Below are positions 1-7,760 of a stretch of 64,000 bases of DNA, piece by piece. Location of the stretch: assembly GCF_030656345.1 (NCBI RefSeq), contig NZ_JAUSNR010000010.1:431307-495306 (forward strand). Reading direction: 5' to 3'. Source of the stretch: Pseudotabrizicola sp. Lineage in GTDB: Bacteria > Pseudomonadota > Alphaproteobacteria > Rhodobacterales > Rhodobacteraceae. The position numbers and the translations under genes are program-made. The notes under the pieces are model-generated. The model was not told the DNA's origin, ran no database searches, and saw only the letters and a program-made list of their open reading frames with translations. Position 1 is the stretch's first letter, and the number at the start of each line of letters is the position of its first letter.

Positions 1-119
1 ACACCGACAGGTTCCCCCGGCCTGTGGCCGGTGGTGACGATGACAAAGGCGGCGACTGTGGCGGCGGTGGCCCAGCCGGTGACAAGCAGGATTGTCGGGA
101 ACTCAGGCGATTTCGACAT
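1..119 (-). CDS. soxD: SoxD, sulfane dehydrogenase cytochrome c subunit (5' fragment)
   Basis: Only the first 39 or so codons are in the window; the gene runs off the left edge. An ATG at 117-119 overlaps the end of soxC by 17 bases and opens a frame beginning MSKSPEF, followed by a hydrophobic stretch suited to a signal or membrane anchor. The identification rests on position: soxD follows soxC in Rhodobacteraceae sox operons, and SoxCD is the periplasmic complex that oxidises SoxY-bound sulfane sulfur. No haem motif is visible in this fragment. Confidence 0.7.
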   Translation of the reverse strand, partial: MSKSPEFPTILLVTGWATAATVAAFVIVTTGHRPGEPVG

Positions 120-1368
120 TCTCGACCTCTCCGTCAGCGCGCACCCACCAGACCTGGATGGCGTTGTTGTGGTAAACACTATTGGTGCCACGGATATCGC
201 GCAGCGCCTGCTTGGTGGGCTGGACGTAGCCGGTTTCATCCACCGCACGCGACAGGATGAACATCTCAGACCCGTCCCATGTCATGTCATAGTGAAACCG
301 GGTCAGCGCCTTTGATTTCGCGTCACCGGAAATGCGGGCAGGCACCCATGTGTTGCCGCCATCGGTGGACACATCCACGCGGGTGATGCGGCCATTGCCG
401 CTCCATGCCAGACCCGTCACGACCAGAGGGCCTGCGCCGTGGCGGATCGGGGCCTGCGGGCTGGGCGAGGTGATGACGGATTTCGCATCCATCACCCATG
501 TCCATTTGCGCGCGCGACCATCGGGCATCAGGTCGGTGTATTTCGAGGTTTCTTCGCGGCTTTGCACCGCCTGATCATAGACGGCGATGCGGCGGATCCA
601 TTTGACCCACATGTTGCCTTCCCAGCCCGGCACGACCAGACGGACGGGGTAGCCGTGTTCCTTGCGCAGCGCCTCGCCATTGGCGAAAAAGGCGACCATC
701 ACATCATCGAGCGCCTTTTCCAGCGGAATCGAGCGGCCATTGGAGCTTGCATCGTGGCCTTCGACATAGACCCATTTGCCGGCGGTCTGCACGCCTGCTT
801 CGGCCAGCAGGTCACGCAGCATGACGCCGGTGTATTCCATGTTGTGGATCATGCCTTGGGTGAACTGGCAGCCCTCCAGCTGTGCGCCGCCCCATTCCAT
901 ACCGCCATTGGCCGCGCATTCGCAGAACGCGGTGGTGATGTGGCGGGGAAAGCGCATCAGGTCTTCGAAGGTGAAGACCAGGGGCGTGTCGACCAGCCCG
1001 TTGATCATCAGGCGATAGTCCTGCTTGGTCAGGTCGATCGCGCCGGAATGGTGACGCTCGAACGCGCAGCCCTGCGGGGTGATCGTGCCTTCCAGCGCGT
1101 GGATCGGGGTGAAGTTGATGGAGCTGACCGGGCTTTCGGTCAGCCATTCCACGTTGCGGCGCACGACATGCGCCTCGTGTGAAATTGGCGTGCCATAGGG
1201 TGCCGCATCGACCGGGTCGCCGAAGGCCGACGCGTAGTCCTGCACTTCGGTGATCAGCGGATCGGCGGTCTGGGCATGTGCGCTGGTGGCCATCAGCCCG
1301 GCCCCGGCGGCGGCAGTGCTGCGCAGGAAGCTGCGGCGCGAGGGGTGGTTTTGTGGTTCGTCGGTCAT
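103..1368 (-). CDS. soxC: SoxC, molybdopterin subunit of sulfane dehydrogenase
   Basis: 421 aa, a usual SoxC length. The start has a twin-arginine signal (RRSFLR at residues 11-16, then an Ala/Gly-rich hydrophobic stretch to about residue 32), so the folded molybdenum cofactor protein is exported to the periplasm. The oxidoreductase molybdopterin domain follows; the CECAANGG stretch at residues 149-156 matches the place of the Mo-ligating cysteine in the sulfite oxidase family. The C-terminal third looks like the dimerisation (Mo-co oxidoreductase) domain. It works with SoxD to remove electrons from SoxY-bound sulfane sulfur. It lies 20 bases after soxB and overlaps soxD. Confidence 0.93.
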   Translation of the reverse strand: MTDEPQNHPSRRSFLRSTAAAGAGLMATSAHAQTADPLITEVQDYASAFGDPVDAAPYGTPISHEAHVVRRNVEWLTESPVSSINFTPIHALEGTITPQGCAFERHHSGAIDLTKQDYRLMINGLVDTPLVFTFEDLMRFPRHITTAFCECAANGGMEWGGAQLEGCQFTQGMIHNMEYTGVMLRDLLAEAGVQTAGKWVYVEGHDASSNGRSIPLEKALDDVMVAFFANGEALRKEHGYPVRLVVPGWEGNMWVKWIRRIAVYDQAVQSREETSKYTDLMPDGRARKWTWVMDAKSVITSPSPQAPIRHGAGPLVVTGLAWSGNGRITRVDVSTDGGNTWVPARISGDAKSKALTRFHYDMTWDGSEMFILSRAVDETGYVQPTKQALRDIRGTNSVYHNNAIQVWWVRADGEVENVEIA

Positions 1369-1388
1369 GTGGCGAACGCTCCTGTTGC

Positions 1389-3080
1389 TTAAAGTCCGGT
1401 CACGGTGACCGAGGTGTTGGGGTCCAGCCTGACGGTGCCGAGCTTGCGGATATGGGCTTCGACCACATCCCAGATCTGCGGGCCATCGGTGCCTTCGTTC
1501 ACGCTCGCCCAGCCGGCGACGGTGTAGGATTTGCCAGCGTCAATTGCCTCGCCCGTATCGGTCAGGGTCAGGCCGGTGATGCGGCTGCCGATGGGTTTTG
1601 CGATGTCGATGGCAAAGCCCATACCGCCCACCCGCACCATATCGCCGCCCTGCTGGTAATAGGGGTCGGTGTTGAACAGGTTGTCGGCCACGTCTTCCAG
1701 CACCATGTGCAGCGTCTCGCCGGTCATTTCGGTGCGGTAGACCTGACCATAGGTCATCGAGGTGGCGTTGTGGATATGCTCGCGGGTGATGTCGTCGCCG
1801 GGCATCAGCGACGGCCCCCAGCGCACGCCGGGGGACAGGGCGATTTGCGCATCGCGCTCGCTGCGCACCGCGTCGCAGATCAGATCGTCCCAGGTGCCCT
1901 GAAAATTGCCGCGGCGGTACAGCAGGCTTTCGGTGGTGCCGATCTTTTCCTCCAGCTGGTCCTTGTAGGGTGCGCGTTCGGCGTCGATCAGTGCTGCCAT
2001 CTCGGGATCGGGGGTGATCACGTCCGAAAACACCGGGATCAGCTTGTGGCGGTAGCCCATCATCTGCCCGCCCTGCACGTCGAGATCGACGCGGGAGACG
2101 AATTTGCCGTTGGAGCCAGAGGCGATCAGGATGGTCTGGCCGACCAGAACCGGCTCGGGAATGGCGTCATGGGTGTGGCCGGTCAGGATCACATCAATGC
2201 CCTGCACGCGGCTGGCCATTTTCTGATCGACGTCAAAGCCGTTGTGCGACAGGCAAACCACCAGATCGACGCCCTGTGCGCGGACCTCGTTCACCACCGT
2301 CTGCATACGCTCTTCGCGGATGCCGAAGGAGTATTCCGGGAACATCCAGCCGGGGTTAGCGATCGGCATATAGGGGAAGGCCTGACCGATGACGGCGATG
2401 CGGGTTCCGGCACGTTCGAAGATCTTGTAGGGCTCAAACGCGGGTTCGTCCCATTCGGCATCGAAGATATTGGCGCCAAGGAAGGCAAAGGGCAGGGTCT
2501 CAACAATTTCCTGCACGCGCTCGGTGCCAAAGGTCCATTCCCAATGGCTGGTCATCGCGTCCGGGGTCAGGGCGTTCATCACGTTGACCATATCCTGACC
2601 GCGTGTCAGCAGGCTGGTCATCGACCCGTGCCAGGTGTCGCCGCCATCCAGCAGCAGCGCCTCGGGCCGGGCGGCGCGGATGGATTTGATGACCGTTGCC
2701 ACACGGTCCATGCCGCCCATCTTGCCGTAGGTCTTGCCAAGTGCGGTGAAATCCTCATGCGTCAGCGCATAGGCTTCCGGCGTGCCGGGGGTGATGTTGA
2801 ACATGTCCAGAAACGCGCGGCCCACCACATGCGGCGGCTTGCCCTTGGCCTGTCCCACACCGATGTTCCATTCCGGTTCGCGGAACCAGATCGGTTTAAG
2901 CTGGGCGTGGATATCGGTGATGTGGATCAGGGTGACATTGCCGAAATCGTCGAACTGCAACAGCTGATCTTCGGTCAGCGCCTGCTGGGCTGCCAGCCGC
3001 GACCAGTTGCCAAAGCCGGAGACGCCGACGATGGCGGTGGCGGCCAGTGAGGCTTGCAGAAATTCGCGGCGGCTGATCAT
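1389..3080 (-). CDS. soxB: SoxB, sulfate thioesterase/thiohydrolase
   Basis: 563 aa from the chosen ATG (MISRREF). This start has AAGGA about seven bases upstream; an ATG six bases earlier (3086) and one at 3104 are also possible. A Tat-type signal (SRREF) comes first, then the metallophosphoesterase fold with DIHAQ at residues 56-60, GGDTWHGS, SHNGFD and GHTHD, the ligands of the dimanganese site. The C-terminal 5'-nucleotidase domain follows. SoxB hydrolyses the terminal sulfonate from SoxY-cysteine S-thiosulfonate, releasing sulfate in the periplasm. It is the standard marker gene for thiosulfate oxidisers. There is a 112-base gap to soxA. Confidence 0.96.
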   Translation of the reverse strand: MISRREFLQASLAATAIVGVSGFGNWSRLAAQQALTEDQLLQFDDFGNVTLIHITDIHAQLKPIWFREPEWNIGVGQAKGKPPHVVGRAFLDMFNITPGTPEAYALTHEDFTALGKTYGKMGGMDRVATVIKSIRAARPEALLLDGGDTWHGSMTSLLTRGQDMVNVMNALTPDAMTSHWEWTFGTERVQEIVETLPFAFLGANIFDAEWDEPAFEPYKIFERAGTRIAVIGQAFPYMPIANPGWMFPEYSFGIREERMQTVVNEVRAQGVDLVVCLSHNGFDVDQKMASRVQGIDVILTGHTHDAIPEPVLVGQTILIASGSNGKFVSRVDLDVQGGQMMGYRHKLIPVFSDVITPDPEMAALIDAERAPYKDQLEEKIGTTESLLYRRGNFQGTWDDLICDAVRSERDAQIALSPGVRWGPSLMPGDDITREHIHNATSMTYGQVYRTEMTGETLHMVLEDVADNLFNTDPYYQQGGDMVRVGGMGFAIDIAKPIGSRITGLTLTDTGEAIDAGKSYTVAGWASVNEGTDGPQIWDVVEAHIRKLGTVRLDPNTSVTVTGL

Positions 3081-3192
3081 CGGCATGTCCTTGTGTTTCG
3101 GCATGACGGGGGCGGCCGCGCGGGCGCGGTGGCCTTTGGCCCGTCTATCATGAGGTGGATGCGCCCCCCGCCATGGACGGAGGGCCGGGTGT

Positions 3193-4059
3193 TCAGTGGC
3201 GGACCGAGACGCCTTCGACCGACAGCCCGTTGCCGCGCGAGGCGACATAGAGCTCCAGCGCCTTGAACTCGGCCGAGTCCGGCTTGAAGGTTTCGGCCCG
3301 GGTGTCGCGGACGCAGCCGACAAAGCGCTGCTGGGCCGACAGGATGCCCGCGTCTTTCAGACGATAGACCGGGAAGCCGTTGACCTGACCCTGGCTGAGG
3401 TGGTCAGCGCGGATGTAGCGGCCCTGATTGTCTTCGTGGCAATTGGCACAAGACATTTCGAGCTGCCCGAACCGGGTGTAGTAGATTTCCTTGCCCGCTT
3501 CCCAGAACGGTGCCGCCGCGCCGTCGATGGCAACATTCACCACCGCGCCGCGCGACTGCATCGAGATCAGCGCCAGCATGTCCTTCATCTTGTCGCCGGT
3601 CATGCCCCAGGGGTCCAGCGCCATGCGGTCGGTCACGCATCGGTTGACGTAGTTTTCAACCGTCATCAGTTCGCCGGTTTCCGCATCGACCCGAGGGGTG
3701 ACCGCGCGCAGGCCCGTCATGCTCTCGGGGCCGTTGTGGCACCCGGCGCAGCTTTCGCCTTTTGCGCCCTGCGCCGCGTTCCAGCTGTCGAGCGCCCGGT
3801 CGACATAGACCATGCCGGGATTGTCGAAATCATCGCGTTGCAGGTCGCGGGTTTCGTCTTCGCGGAAGTGCCAGCCGGAATAGATGGTATCCATCGTGTC
3901 CGACAAATGCGCCGGAGCGGCGGTTGTGGTCACAATGTCCAGCATACCTTCTTCGGTTTCGATGCTGAGGCTGTCTTCCACCGGATCAGCATAGGCTGCG
4001 CCCGTCAGGGCAAGAGCCAGGGCCAGCGTGGTGGCCAGACGCACGGTATGTCGCTGCAT
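3193..4059 (-). CDS. soxA: SoxA, L-cysteine S-thiosulfotransferase dihaem subunit
   Basis: 288 aa. The ATG at 4059 is preceded by GGAGGAG at a good distance, so the longer frame from 4080 is not used. A signal peptide covers about residues 1-25. Two c-type haem motifs are present: CAGCH at 104-108 and CANCH at 204-208. The catalytic cysteine that becomes a persulfide is C249 in FVGCVRD. Retaining both CXXCH motifs marks the dihaem type found in Paracoccus and Rhodovulum. With SoxX it oxidatively couples thiosulfate to the SoxY carrier cysteine. Confidence 0.95.
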   Translation of the reverse strand: MQRHTVRLATTLALALALTGAAYADPVEDSLSIETEEGMLDIVTTTAAPAHLSDTMDTIYSGWHFREDETRDLQRDDFDNPGMVYVDRALDSWNAAQGAKGESCAGCHNGPESMTGLRAVTPRVDAETGELMTVENYVNRCVTDRMALDPWGMTGDKMKDMLALISMQSRGAVVNVAIDGAAAPFWEAGKEIYYTRFGQLEMSCANCHEDNQGRYIRADHLSQGQVNGFPVYRLKDAGILSAQQRFVGCVRDTRAETFKPDSAEFKALELYVASRGNGLSVEGVSVRH

Positions 4060-4089
4060 GATGTCTCCTCCCTTAAACATCTGTGGCGA

Positions 4090-4419
4090 TCAGGCGCGTT
4101 CGATGGTTTTGACGTCTTCGTAGACAGAGCCGTCATCGTCATACCAGGTGAACTTGATCTCGCCGGAGTCTGCCATTACGGCATCGAATTCGAAGTAGGG
4201 ATTGGTGGAAACGGCGGGCTCGACCGTGATGTCGATCACATTCACGCCGCCCAGATCGCAGGTGAAACGGTTGATGATCGAGCGCGGGATCAGCTCGCCC
4301 GCGGCATCCTTGCGCTGACCGGATTCCATCTTGTGGCTGATCAGGGCCTTGATCGTGAACACCTCACCAGCCTTGGCTGATTTCGGAACTTTCACGCGGG
4401 GTTTTGCGTCTTCTGCCAT
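4090..4419 (-). CDS. soxZ: SoxZ, thiosulfate-carrier partner protein
   Basis: 109 aa, the normal size. It has no export signal; SoxZ is exported together with SoxY through the SoxY Tat signal. The sequence (KPRVKVPKSAKAG at the start, TWYDDDG near the end) is the SoxZ immunoglobulin-like fold. SoxYZ is the soluble carrier that holds sulfur intermediates as they pass between SoxXA, SoxB and SoxCD. It lies 22 bases after soxY and 30 before soxA. Confidence 0.95.
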   Translation of the reverse strand: MAEDAKPRVKVPKSAKAGEVFTIKALISHKMESGQRKDAAGELIPRSIINRFTCDLGGVNVIDITVEPAVSTNPYFEFDAVMADSGEIKFTWYDDDGSVYEDVKTIERA

Positions 4420-4441
4420 GGTATTTCTCCTGTTCCTGAGC

Positions 4442-4861
4442 TCAGCCGCCGCAGCCGCCGATGGTGACTTTGACGGTGGTCGACGCCTGAACGATGCTGC
4501 CGTCAGCCATCTTGGCCAAAGCGATCACGTCCTGCGTGGTGGCAAGCCGGATGCGGGTGGCCCCCATCTGGCTGCCGGCACCGGGGCCGAAGGTGAAGGT
4601 GGCCACTGCCGGCGTCGGGTTGCCTGCGGCCAGCAGCATGATGGCCACGGCGCCGGGGGCATCGACCGACACCGGAACGGTGTTGCCGTTTTCGGCGATC
4701 TCCGGCGCGGTGATGGTGATGCCCCCGGTGCCCGCAGTCGCGCCGCCGGTAAAGGCAGAGGTCAGTTCGTCAACCGTGGCGGCGAACACGGGGTTTGCAA
4801 GCGTCGCCGCCGCGATGCCGCCAAGGCCAGCCCACAGGGCATCTCTTCTCGAAAGGTTCAT
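4442..4861 (-). CDS. soxY: SoxY, sulfur-carrier protein
   Basis: 139 aa from the ATG at 4861, which has AGGAG at better spacing than the ATG two codons upstream. A Tat signal (LSRRDALW, then an Ala-rich core ending in AFA-like sequence near residue 27) exports the SoxYZ complex. The protein ends in VTIGGCGG, the flexible swinging arm; its cysteine covalently carries thiosulfate and later sulfur intermediates. The arm is intact. It follows soxX by 28 bases. Confidence 0.96.
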   Translation of the reverse strand: MNLSRRDALWAGLGGIAAATLANPVFAATVDELTSAFTGGATAGTGGITITAPEIAENGNTVPVSVDAPGAVAIMLLAAGNPTPAVATFTFGPGAGSQMGATRIRLATTQDVIALAKMADGSIVQASTTVKVTIGGCGG

Positions 4862-4889
4862 TGTCATCTCCTCTGGTCGGGACGCCCGG

Positions 4890-5363
4890 TCACTCTGTCA
4901 TCGTGATCAGGTAGGCCACGACATCTTCGACTTGTTGGGCTGTCAGGATGGGTGGCAAAGCCTCGGTCGGAGCCTTGCCGCTATAGGCCGCACCCGGACG
5001 GATGAAGCCTTCGGTCTTGTAGAAGGCCGGCATGAAGCTGCCCTCGAACGTCATCTTTGCGTTGGCGACAAGGCCGCGCAGCTGGGCCTCGGAATAGCGG
5101 TCGGCCACACCATCAAGCGGCGGGGCGATGTCGCCCTGAAAATCCGCCTCGGGGATGGTGCCGATCTGATGGCAGGCCACGCAGTTGCCCAGGGACGCGG
5201 TGGTCATCACCTTTTTTCCCGCCGCAGCATCGCCGGGGCCACCTGTCAGCGACGCCTCGATCGCGCCGTCGTCAAAGGCCACCGCTGTCGGCGCTGTTTC
5301 ACTTGACGCTGGTGCGGTGATGCACAGCACGGCCGCCGTGGCCAACCAGAATTGGCGTATCAT
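4890..5363 (-). CDS. soxX: SoxX, monohaem cytochrome c subunit of SoxXA
   Basis: 157 aa from the ATG at 5363, preceded by GGGAGGA. The in-frame extension to 5468 runs through the likely promoter and is rejected. A signal peptide ends near residue 21. One haem motif, CVACH, lies at residues 61-65, and the distal Met is probably M111 in GSFMPAFY. SoxX takes electrons from SoxA during thiosulfate conjugation to SoxY. It is the first gene of soxXYZABCD, separated from soxW by a short AT-rich control region. Confidence 0.94.
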   Translation of the reverse strand: MIRQFWLATAAVLCITAPASSETAPTAVAFDDGAIEASLTGGPGDAAAGKKVMTTASLGNCVACHQIGTIPEADFQGDIAPPLDGVADRYSEAQLRGLVANAKMTFEGSFMPAFYKTEGFIRPGAAYSGKAPTEALPPILTAQQVEDVVAYLITMTE

Positions 5364-5424
5364 TGCGATCCTCCCAGATCTCTCCCTGTTGCTACGATAC
5401 CTTTGGCATGCCGTCGTGTGCAAC

Positions 5425-5455
5425 AGAAATATATGTATCCTTGAATATTCATATG
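5425..5455. promoter_or_regulatory. Candidate SoxR operator in the soxW-soxX gap
   Basis: An AT-rich patch in otherwise GC-rich DNA sits about 60-90 bases before the soxX start. Read on the minus strand it contains GATACATATATTTCT, which closely matches GATACAT-TAG-TATATTTCT in the soxS-soxV gap (6828-6857). Sharing the motif only between the two control regions of the locus suggests a common SoxR site. SoxR binding to these same two gaps is known from Paracoccus and Pseudaminobacter; the exact operator here is inferred. Confidence 0.5.
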
Positions 5456-5475
5456 TCTCAGCTTGCATCAGAGAC

Positions 5476-6039
5476 TTAGCCGCCGTTTTCGGTGTTTGCG
5501 CGGGTGGCGAGGTATTTCTGAAAGTGCTCGCCGGAGTCGTAGCCGTGGTCGCGCACCCATGTCAGCAGCGCCCCGGTGGTGCCGATCCCGAAAGCACCCG
5601 GCATCAGAGCCACAGCCGATTCTGCCGCTGTGGCCCCGACGGGCACCTCTTCGGGCAGAAAGATCATCGTGGGCGTGAACATGACGCCCCAGCGCACCGC
5701 CATGGCCTTTTCCGGCAATGTGGTGCCGTCGAAATCAGTGACTTCGACATCGCCGAACAGGTTGATCTGGACGACAAAATAATGGTCCCGGAGCAGAGCG
5801 GTGATGGCGGGGTCGGGGTAGACCGAGTCGTGCATCTGGGTGCAGTAGATGCAGCCGCGCTGTTCGACCATCAGCAGCAGGCGTTTGCCTTCCGTGTTCG
5901 CCTCGGCCAGATCGTCGCGCAGATCCTTGAAGGTCTCGCGCATCCAGTCGGGTTTGTGCAACCCGTCGTCGCCCAGTTCGGCAGGCTGGGCGATGCCGGG
6001 CAAGAGCGCGAGGGCGGCAATGGCAAGCAGGCGGCGCAT
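5476..6039 (-). CDS. soxW: SoxW, periplasmic thioredoxin
   Basis: 187 aa with a signal peptide (MRRLLAIAALALLPG, cleavage near residue 20). The thioredoxin fold carries CIYC at residues 63-66 and a cis-Pro region in FTPTMIFLP. SoxW receives electrons from the membrane protein SoxV and helps keep periplasmic Sox proteins reduced and active. It starts 11 bases after soxV, so the two are probably co-transcribed. The tail (NTENGG) ends just short of the soxX control region. Confidence 0.88.
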   Translation of the reverse strand: MRRLLAIAALALLPGIAQPAELGDDGLHKPDWMRETFKDLRDDLAEANTEGKRLLLMVEQRGCIYCTQMHDSVYPDPAITALLRDHYFVVQINLFGDVEVTDFDGTTLPEKAMAVRWGVMFTPTMIFLPEEVPVGATAAESAVALMPGAFGIGTTGALLTWVRDHGYDSGEHFQKYLATRANTENGG

Positions 6040-6050
6040 GGCGGGTCTCC

Positions 6051-6788
6051 TTATCTCAGGGTGGCGGTCCAGTCGAAATTGCGGATCATCCAGTCGGCAA
6101 TGAGGTTGACGGAATTGGTGGCGATCAGGATGCCAAAGACGATCAGCATCACGCCCATCACCTTTTCCACATGGCCCATCATGGCGCGGTGGCGGGCGAT
6201 GAAGCCAAGGAACGGTCCGGCGAACAGGGCGGCGACGACAAAAGGCAAGGTCATGGCAAGGCCATAGACCAGCAGCAGCAAGCCACCGCGCCACAGATCA
6301 CCCATGCCGCTGGCCACCATCAAAATGGCCGCCAATGCCGGGCCGACGCAAGGCGTCCAGCCAAAGCCGAAGGCAAGGCCCATGACATAGGCCCCGATCA
6401 GCGTGGTGGGCCTGGCGTCGGTCTGCACCCGGGCCTCGCGGTAGAACAGGCCGATTTTCAGGATGCCCAGAAAGTGCAGCCCGAACAGGATCAGCACGCC
6501 GCCCGCGATCCAGGACAGGGTTTCGCGCCATTGCAGGAACACCCGCCCCAGCGCAGTGGCCCCCAGCCCCAGCATCACGAACACGGATGTGACGCCAATG
6601 GCAAAGGCCAGCGCCTGCCCCACCAGACGGCGTTGTGCGCCCGGCGCGATACTGCCGCCGTCGCGCAATTCTTTGACGGATTGACCGGCCATATAGGACA
6701 GGTAGAACGGCACCATCGGCAGGATGCAGGGCGACAGAAACGACAAAAGCCCCGCAAGCGCCGCGCCGGTATAGGTGATATCCAGCAT
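6051..6788 (-). CDS. soxV: SoxV, CcdA/DsbD-like electron carrier in the inner membrane
   Basis: 245 aa, almost entirely hydrophobic with about six transmembrane helices. It contains the CcdA pattern LLSFLSPCILPMVPFYLSY near the start and FGWTPCVGPALAAIL near the middle; the Pro-Cys residues are the redox pair. CcdA-type proteins pass electrons from cytoplasmic thioredoxin to the periplasm, here to SoxW. It is the first gene of the leftward sox unit and is divergent from soxS, with 80 bases between starts. Confidence 0.9.
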   Translation of the reverse strand: MLDITYTGAALAGLLSFLSPCILPMVPFYLSYMAGQSVKELRDGGSIAPGAQRRLVGQALAFAIGVTSVFVMLGLGATALGRVFLQWRETLSWIAGGVLILFGLHFLGILKIGLFYREARVQTDARPTTLIGAYVMGLAFGFGWTPCVGPALAAILMVASGMGDLWRGGLLLLVYGLAMTLPFVVAALFAGPFLGFIARHRAMMGHVEKVMGVMLIVFGILIATNSVNLIADWMIRNFDWTATLR

Positions 6789-6827
6789 GGGCCTCCTGCT
6801 CTGCCCGCGTCTTGCTCTGAGCGTCGC

Positions 6828-6857
6828 GATACATTAGTATATTTCTATGTAAATATG
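6828..6857. promoter_or_regulatory. Candidate SoxR operator between soxV and soxS
   Basis: The 80-base gap between the divergent soxV and soxS starts contains an AT-rich element, GATACAT then TAG then TATATTTCT, continuing into ATGTAAATATG. The motif recurs, without the three-base spacer, upstream of soxX on the same strand as that gene. One site here could control both directions. Confidence 0.5.
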
Positions 6858-6868
6858 AGGCTGTCAAC

Positions 6869-7246
6869 ATGTGGCGTATCTTCTGCGGCTTGACCTTGGC
6901 TCTGAGCGCCGCTCTGGCACAGCCGCTTGCGGCGGCAGAGCTGCGCCTGTTGATGTTTGAACAGCCGGGCTGCATCTATTGCGCCCGATGGGACGCCGAG
7001 ATTGCGCCGCAATATCCGCTGACGGTCGAGGGCAAGGCCGCCCCCCTGACCCGGCTGCAGCTGCGCGATGACGTGCCCGGGGATATCACCCTGTCGCGCC
7101 CTGCCACCTTTACCCCGACCTTCGTTCTTTTGAACGACGGCCACGAAAGCGGGCGGATCGAGGGCTATCCGGGCGAAGACTTCTTCTGGCCAATGCTGGC
7201 AGCCCTGATCCGGGACGCCGGGCCGGGCGAGGGTGCCGGACAATGA
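6869..7246 (+). CDS. soxS: SoxS, periplasmic thioredoxin-like regulator
   Basis: 125 aa, signal peptide to about residue 23, then a small thioredoxin fold with CIYC at residues 35-38 and TFTPTFVLL. SoxS in Paracoccus is a periplasmic thiol-disulfide protein that activates the Sox system by reducing SoxYZ. The stop codon overlaps the soxR start (ATGA), so the two are translationally coupled. SoxS and SoxW both carry the same CIYC active site and are probably diverged relatives. Confidence 0.87.
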   Translation: MWRIFCGLTLALSAALAQPLAAAELRLLMFEQPGCIYCARWDAEIAPQYPLTVEGKAAPLTRLQLRDDVPGDITLSRPATFTPTFVLLNDGHESGRIEGYPGEDFFWPMLAALIRDAGPGEGAGQ

Positions 7247-7692
7247 CGCAGTCTGACGCCTTTTCGCTGGGAATTCCGCCTTACAGGCGGGTTTTGATTG
7301 CCCCCGCCCCTGCTGCCCGGCATGAAGGGAAGGAAAGGGTTACCGGAACAATGCCATTGGGCGACAGGGATTATAAGGATCAGGATACGCCTCTGGATCT
7401 GGAGGGGCTGGTTGCAGGCGCGAATGAGGCCGCGACCTTTCTGAAGGCGCTTGGCCATGACGGGCGGCTGCTGATCCTGTGCCATCTGGAGTCGGGTCCC
7501 AAAAGCGTGACCGAGCTTGAAAACCTTTTGTCCTCGCGTCAGGCCGTGGTCAGCCAGCAACTGGCACGTCTGCGGCTGGAAGGTCTGGTAAGCGCCCGCC
7601 GGGAGGGGCAGGCAATCTTTTATTCCATTCTGGACCCCCGGGTTTCCGAAGTGATCGGGGTGCTGGCAAAACTGTTCTGCAAGCCGGCCTAA
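7243..7692 (+). CDS. soxR: SoxR, ArsR-family sulfur-responsive repressor
   Basis: 149 aa from the ATG that overlaps the soxS stop. A shorter start at 7351 would give 113 aa, closer to many relatives, so the first 36 residues may be untranslated or unusual. The winged helix spans about residues 62-140. Cysteines C80 (ILCHL) and C146 (LFCKP) match the pair that senses polysulfide or persulfide in SoxR/BigR-type repressors. It probably represses the sox promoters on both sides until sulfur compounds oxidise the cysteines. Confidence 0.85.
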   Translation: MTQSDAFSLGIPPYRRVLIAPAPAARHEGKERVTGTMPLGDRDYKDQDTPLDLEGLVAGANEAATFLKALGHDGRLLILCHLESGPKSVTELENLLSSRQAVVSQQLARLRLEGLVSARREGQAIFYSILDPRVSEVIGVLAKLFCKPA

Positions 7693-7760
7693 GTCCGGAC
7701 GGAAAAAGACGACCCCGCCCGGGCTGTGCTGCGGGATGGGACTGCAAAGGGAGGATGGCG

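Noticed and set aside
1278..3050. 590-aa plus-strand frame
   Set aside because: It lies opposite soxB and has no recognisable domain; long antisense frames are common in GC-rich DNA.
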